The position numbers were made by a program, and so were the translations under genes. Shown one piece after another: positions 60,701-64,000 of a stretch of DNA of 64,000 bases; position 1 is the stretch's first letter; every line of letters begins with the position of its first letter. The notes under the pieces are model-generated. The model saw only the letters and a list, made by a program, of their open reading frames with translations, searched no databases and had not been told where the DNA came from. The DNA comes from Macrocystis pyrifera (Eukaryota > Sar > Phaeophyceae > Laminariales > Laminariaceae). Location of the stretch: the NCBI GenBank assembly GCA_031763025.1, contig JASSKH010000001.1:25892118-25956117 (forward strand). The letters run 5' to 3'.

Positions 60701-62963
60701 TAATTTATGGAAACAACGTAATGAGCGCCCAATTGTTGGAGGTGTCTCTATTAGGAGTAGGAACGGTGCTCCGTCTCGAAAGGGATGCGTGGTCAATGGT
60801 CAAATGACTAAGGCAAGCAACAAATGAGTACCCCCCCCCCCCCCCCCCCCCCCTCTTCTCCCCTCCCCTCCTCTCCCGCCGCCGCCACCGCCTCCTCCAT
60901 TCGCTGCGGGTTTCATCTTGTCGACCAGACTGTCCAAGGGTAACCCCAGTCGTTTTCTCCATACTACCTCATTTCCTGTTGTGGTGGGACAAGGCAGCGG
61001 GGATGAGGACGCCCAGAGCACTCCGCTCTTCTGTCTGTCGCTGTCGTTATCGTCTGTCGTTTAGTTATCGCATACGGGGGTGACCCCCCCCCCCCCCTCC
61101 TGCCCCCGCCCGCTCTGCCACCATTTATCCGCCTCCTCTCAGATATTACGTTTCCACAGATTATCAACTTGTATTGAAGCTTATCCTTGCTGGCAGCTAC
61201 ACGCAGGTACCATACGTAGTAACATTTTCCCGACCTTTCTTACCCCCCCCCCCTCCCCGTCCCGCCCCTCTCTCCGCGCACGCTTGGAACACCTAGGTAT
61301 TGGATTTCCAAGAGAAGGAGCTTTCTTGCCCGAACCTCCAAGCCTACGCTCGTAATTTTGTCCAGGCGTTCGAGCACCACCACCAGCGGCAGGCGCAGCA
61401 GCGACAGCAGCGGCAGTACCAGCTACGGAAGCAGCAGCAGCAGCAGCAGCGCTCGGAGCAGCGCCGAGAGAGTGGAACACTCACGAGGCGTTCTTCGGGT
61501 GTCGGCGGCCGCGCCAGGGACGGGGTCGACCGGTTTTTCCAGACTGGAACCATCGTCGTGCCGCGACGCCTGTATATTTTCATCCACAATATCGACGGAC
61601 AGAAGGTAGGCTCGTGTTCGTTTTTAGCACGGTGGACTTTCTTGCGCGCGGGGAGCGGGGGAAGAAGCGGGGAGGGGGGGAGGAGGGGTCGTGGAGGGAG
61701 AGGCGGGGGGGGGGGGGGGGGTACTCTATGTTATGCATGGCCGTAGTCGTATGACCATAGACGAGGGGAGCAGGGGGCGATAGGGAGGGGGGGGAGTGGG
61801 GTGTACTCCTGTCACCCATGGCCGAATGGCCATAGACCCTCGCAGCCTTGCAATGCCGGGACGGAACATGTCGGGTTTTGACAGACCAGGCAGATATTGC
61901 TTGCACCAAGCGGGGGGGCGGGGGGTATTTGGTCGGGTTTAGTTTTTTTTTTCCAGCTGTGACAGATGGGGGCTGGTCCTTTCGTGCGCTGTCGGGCCCC
62001 ACGCCTGACGTGGTCCGGCCGGTGCACCATTGTGTTTGCTTAATTGTTGTTTGCTTTTCTTGCTGGGCCGCGCTTTGTTTCGGGCTGTTGTTTGTTTTTT
62101 TTTTTCGTTTTTTTTCGTTTTTTTTTTTTTGTTTTTGTTATTTCTCTTACGAACTGGTTTGCCTTTTTCTTCCTCTACCAGAAAGATTGGAACCTGCGGT
62201 TTTGTGACCGTGGCTTCAGATTATGGCGATGGGTCAATGTGAAAACGATGGCAGCAACCACGATGACGACAGCAACAGCAACAGCAGCATCAGGGGGGCG
62301 GATCATCGTCGAACTGAATCACAACAGCAATAGCAACAGCAGCAGCAACAGCAGGGGAGCGGATCGTTGGGTCCCACCCGCGTCCGTTTCCGAGCTGTCC
62401 ACGATCGGCTTGACTTACAGCACCTCTCGGTCTCGCCATGGAAACCGTCCGGCACCTCCCCGCGTCGTCGAAGTTCTTGCAGGGCGTATTATGGCCCAAA
62501 GTTAAACCTTGTGCGAGTTTGTCGGAGGAAGGGATGAGGAGAGAGGGGGGGGGGGGATGTCGTGTGATATCTCATTTGGTGTCGTGCAAAGAACAATGCG
62601 CAAGACACACTGGCGAACGTGCTACCGATTGCGAATACTCGTGACCCTCTTGACCTGGGGGCGTTTCTGTTATCGTGTACTTTGTTTTTGTTTTTGCGAG
62701 GAGCTTGCGATACCCTGGTGGGCGTCCTGTAATCGGGGTGCAATCCTCGTATACTTGTAGCCCTCTGACTTGGGGTGTCATGTTTTTTCGTGTTTTGTTT
62801 TTGCGCGCTGTTGCCGTTTTTTCTCTGGCAGCTGCGGAACGAGGAATCGCAGGACGCGCTGGCCGAGCTGGCAGCATCACCTTTGATGCGCCTCGCCGCT
62901 TCTATCGACCACGTTAATGCTCCCCTCATGTGGGACGTTAGGCTTGTGGCTAAGTTCAACTGG
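54297..62963 (+). CDS. ORC2: Origin recognition complex subunit 2, 3' end outside window (gene C)
   Basis: Subunit of the six-protein complex that marks replication origins. Exons read: 54297 (possibly 54255) to 54738, 55898-55948, 56431-56853, 57833-57955, 59795-59913, 61297-61605 and 62832-62963. The core is unmistakable: KHERKFPRW...[14 protein letters not shown] (57833), [12 protein letters not shown]...[18 protein letters not shown] (59795), [14 protein letters not shown] (61297) joined to [14 protein letters not shown]...[16 protein letters not shown] (62832). These match the ORC2 order GF-x-GSK-R, V-x-GY, IHNIDG, LR, and ASIDH-NAP-LWD. The N-terminus is Lys-rich with KATKGG-like repeats, then acidic, as is usual for ORC2. 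The core introns are phase 0. One base is missing in a G run near 59840; slips also occur at 54440-54600 and 56716-56730. The exon 2/3 phase is unresolved. The winged-helix end is not in the window. Confidence 0.88.
55327..55835 (+). repeat. ~115-bp tandem repeat in an ORC2 intron
   Basis: Four to five diverged units sharing GTCAACCATTTTGTCGAAGC, GGCCAAGTCG-AAAACAC, GCTTGGAAAT and GAGTGAAGATAG-TGAGGAG. Confidence 0.85.
57184..57292 (-). mobile_element. SINE-like element, tail part
   Basis: GTACTCATTATCATGCATGG, GTGACCATAGACCCTCGCAA and GTCGGGTTTTCACCGACCTG: a minus-strand copy with its poly-C tail seen as GGGGGGGGGG upstream. In an ORC2 intron. Confidence 0.75.
58615..58697. mobile_element. 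Hairpin MITE, family 2
   Basis: TACCACTCTAGACGGAAATA with TAAGGATCG on the left, CGGTCCTTATATTTCCGGCC and AGAGTCGTA on the right; arms of about 30 bp around ACATTAATATGAATACC. Confidence 0.75.
58785..58920 (+). repeat. GATAGATCGGACAGATCA simple array
   Basis: Irregular AGATCGGA/TAGATCA decamers, about 13 copies, in an ORC2 intron. Confidence 0.85.
59080..59462 (+). repeat. GATCTATCTGTA dispersed repeat
   Basis: Two related halves, each with CTGCACAAC, ACGACAGGCTATGATCTAGG-type and GATGATCTATCTGTAGACAG sequence plus TTTCCTGGGGTTAGATCTG. The same sequence occurs at 45690-45925 in gene B. Confidence 0.65.
60034..60114. mobile_element. Hairpin MITE, family 2
   Basis: CCACTCCTGGACGGAAATGT, AAGGACCG on the left; CGGTCCTTATATTTCCGTCG, AGAGCGGTG on the right. 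About 80 bp, in an ORC2 intron. Confidence 0.7.
60228..60276 (+). mobile_element. SINE tail joined to a LINE copy
   Basis: CTACGACTACGGCCACGCAT, GATATTGAGTACACC and a C run, ending about ten bases before the 5'-truncated LINE copy at 60286. Confidence 0.75.
60286..60852 (+). mobile_element. LINE 3' end, + strand copy
   Basis: 5'-truncated copy of the LINE at 9138-10352. Encodes [40 protein letters not shown], the zinc motif [35 protein letters not shown] and, after a frame change near 60687, [36 protein letters not shown] and a TGA that lies inside ATGAGTAC directly before the poly-C tail. Less decayed than the other copy. In an ORC2 intron. Confidence 0.88.
61720..61915 (-). mobile_element. 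Two SINE tails in an ORC2 intron
   Basis: 61720-61765 (TTATGCATGGCCGTAGTCGT, ATGACCATAGACGAGG) is a short tail; 61800-61915 is a longer minus-strand copy reaching TTGCTTGCACCAAGCG. Both have G runs upstream on the + strand. Confidence 0.75.
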
Positions 62964-62994
62964 GTGAGAAAGGGGGGAGGGGGGGAACAAAGAC

Positions 62995-63305
62995 AGATTT
63001 ATTGACAGATCGGCAGTCAGGCGTATATAGACATATGCACAGACAGGCAGACAGTGTATGGACAGATATACGAACTCTATCGTATATAGACAGACATGTA
63101 AATATATGGGCAGACAGACACATTTATACAGACACACAGACGGACAGATGCATACACATAGACAGGCAGGCAGATAGAGACGAGCAGACACAGACACAGA
63201 CAGACAGACAGACATAGGCGCAGGCAGAGACACAAGACAGATATACAGACACGGGCAGAGACAGGCGCAGATAGGAGACAGATACAGGGGCAGGCAAAGA
63301 GACAA
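62995..63305 (+). repeat. ACAG-rich array
   Basis: Degenerate GACAGACAGACA and CAGACAC repeats directly after the last recognised ORC2 exon; a similar array lies at 57600-57680. Confidence 0.85.
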
Positions 63306-63696
63306 GGGAAACAGAAAACGAGAAAAGAGAGAGCACGAACAAATCTGCCCGTGTTGCACGTACAAAGGACCCTTGATTTCGGTGTTGCGAGCTTTCCCCT
63401 CACACACCAATTTGTAGAGCGCCAAGTGCGATTGGGTTGTAATCGGTTTCGGCCGAAAAAGGCCGAAAATATAGTTAATTAACTAATCAGCCTGCTTGAA
63501 TTTCGATTGATCTCGCGCGAGCACAGCGCCAATCCCCCCCCCCCGGATGGTGAGGGGGGCTATATAGCCGGTAAAACACGTTATGAATACATCGCCAAAC
63601 AATCGCAACCATTTTACGCTTCCCCCGTCGATTGAATCATAACCGAATGAATCGAATGAATCGGCCGCTAATCACAGCCACACTTATTTATCTCAG

Positions 63697-63942
63697 TTGG
63701 GTGGTGACGTGGTGGCGGAATCTTCCCTGACGACCTCGGAGTTCTCGACCCCTGGTGACGTGGTGCCCTGTCGGGCGTTTTTTGCTGGACAAGCGCTTTC
63801 AAAACCGCGAAGCGACCGTAACGCTTTGTTCGTACGAACACGCCGCCGTCGCTGGGTTGCCGCCGCCACGGTTCTACCGCTGTTCGCGAGTTTCTTTTCC
63901 GCTGCTCCCACCGCACCGGTGCTCCAATCGTTGGTGCTTTGA
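63697..63942 (+). other. Possible further exon, unproven
   Basis: A good acceptor (TTATTTATCTCAG) at 63696 opens a phase-0 frame of 81 codons starting LGGDVVAESSLTTSEF. The phase fits the preceding ORC2 exon, but the sequence does not resemble the expected continuation of the ORC2 domain, so it may be a chance frame. Confidence 0.2.
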
Positions 63943-64000
63943 GCTGGCGGGACTACACGTCGCTGACTTGCAGTGGTTTATTTGATTGGCTAGGTGTTAA

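Noticed and set aside
62044-62505. Frame of 153 codons following a good acceptor (CTCTACCAG at about 62182), considered as an ORC2 exon
   Set aside because: IHNIDGQK joins directly in phase to LRNEESQ at 62832, as in ORC2 generally; inserting this Gln/Asn/Thr-rich frame would break the domain.

Overview
The window is nuclear DNA from an intron-rich eukaryote. GT-AG introns of several hundred to about 3,000 bases, mostly in phase 0, and the kinds of protein encoded suggest a stramenopile, most likely a brown alga or a close relative. This assignment is inference from general appearance and recalled families; no search was possible.

Three genes, all on the + strand, can be supported exon by exon. 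Gene A (7199-24532, 16 exons, about 1,314 residues) encodes a surface protein: signal peptide, long acidic/Gly/Ser-rich region, Thr/Pro/Ala-rich stalk, about seven membrane helices and a charged Ser-rich tail. Gene B (30570 to about 53330, about 17 exons, about 1,850 residues) encodes a chromatin reader: a tandem array of a Trp/aromatic-rich module whose copies are each cut by an intron at the same place, then an AF10/JADE-type PHD - zinc knuckle - extended PHD block, then a further canonical PHD finger. Gene C (about 54297 to beyond the right edge) is origin recognition complex subunit 2 (ORC2); its ATPase-like core is clear and its C-terminus lies outside the window. No gene is recognised in 1-7198 or 24533-30569.

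The introns and intergenic DNA are full of mobile and tandem repeats: (i) a LINE with two truncated copies and a SINE-like family with related 3' tails, both ending in GAGTAC followed by poly-C; (ii) seven copies of a ~105-bp TA-inserting hairpin MITE, plus other inverted-repeat elements; (iii) GGGTC and CGGGTACCCG minisatellite-bearing elements; (iv) many simple and tandem arrays. A 9-base word TACC(A/T)GGTA occurs at least 18 times, and comparison of repeat copies shows it arises where CCAGG plus a duplicated TA has been added at a TA. Several exon borders have decayed duplicate copies beside them in the adjacent introns.

Most coding exons in simple-sequence stretches show single-base frame slips, nearly all of them one missing base in a G or C run. 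This looks like homopolymer error in the assembly rather than gene decay, so protein models across these runs are approximate.
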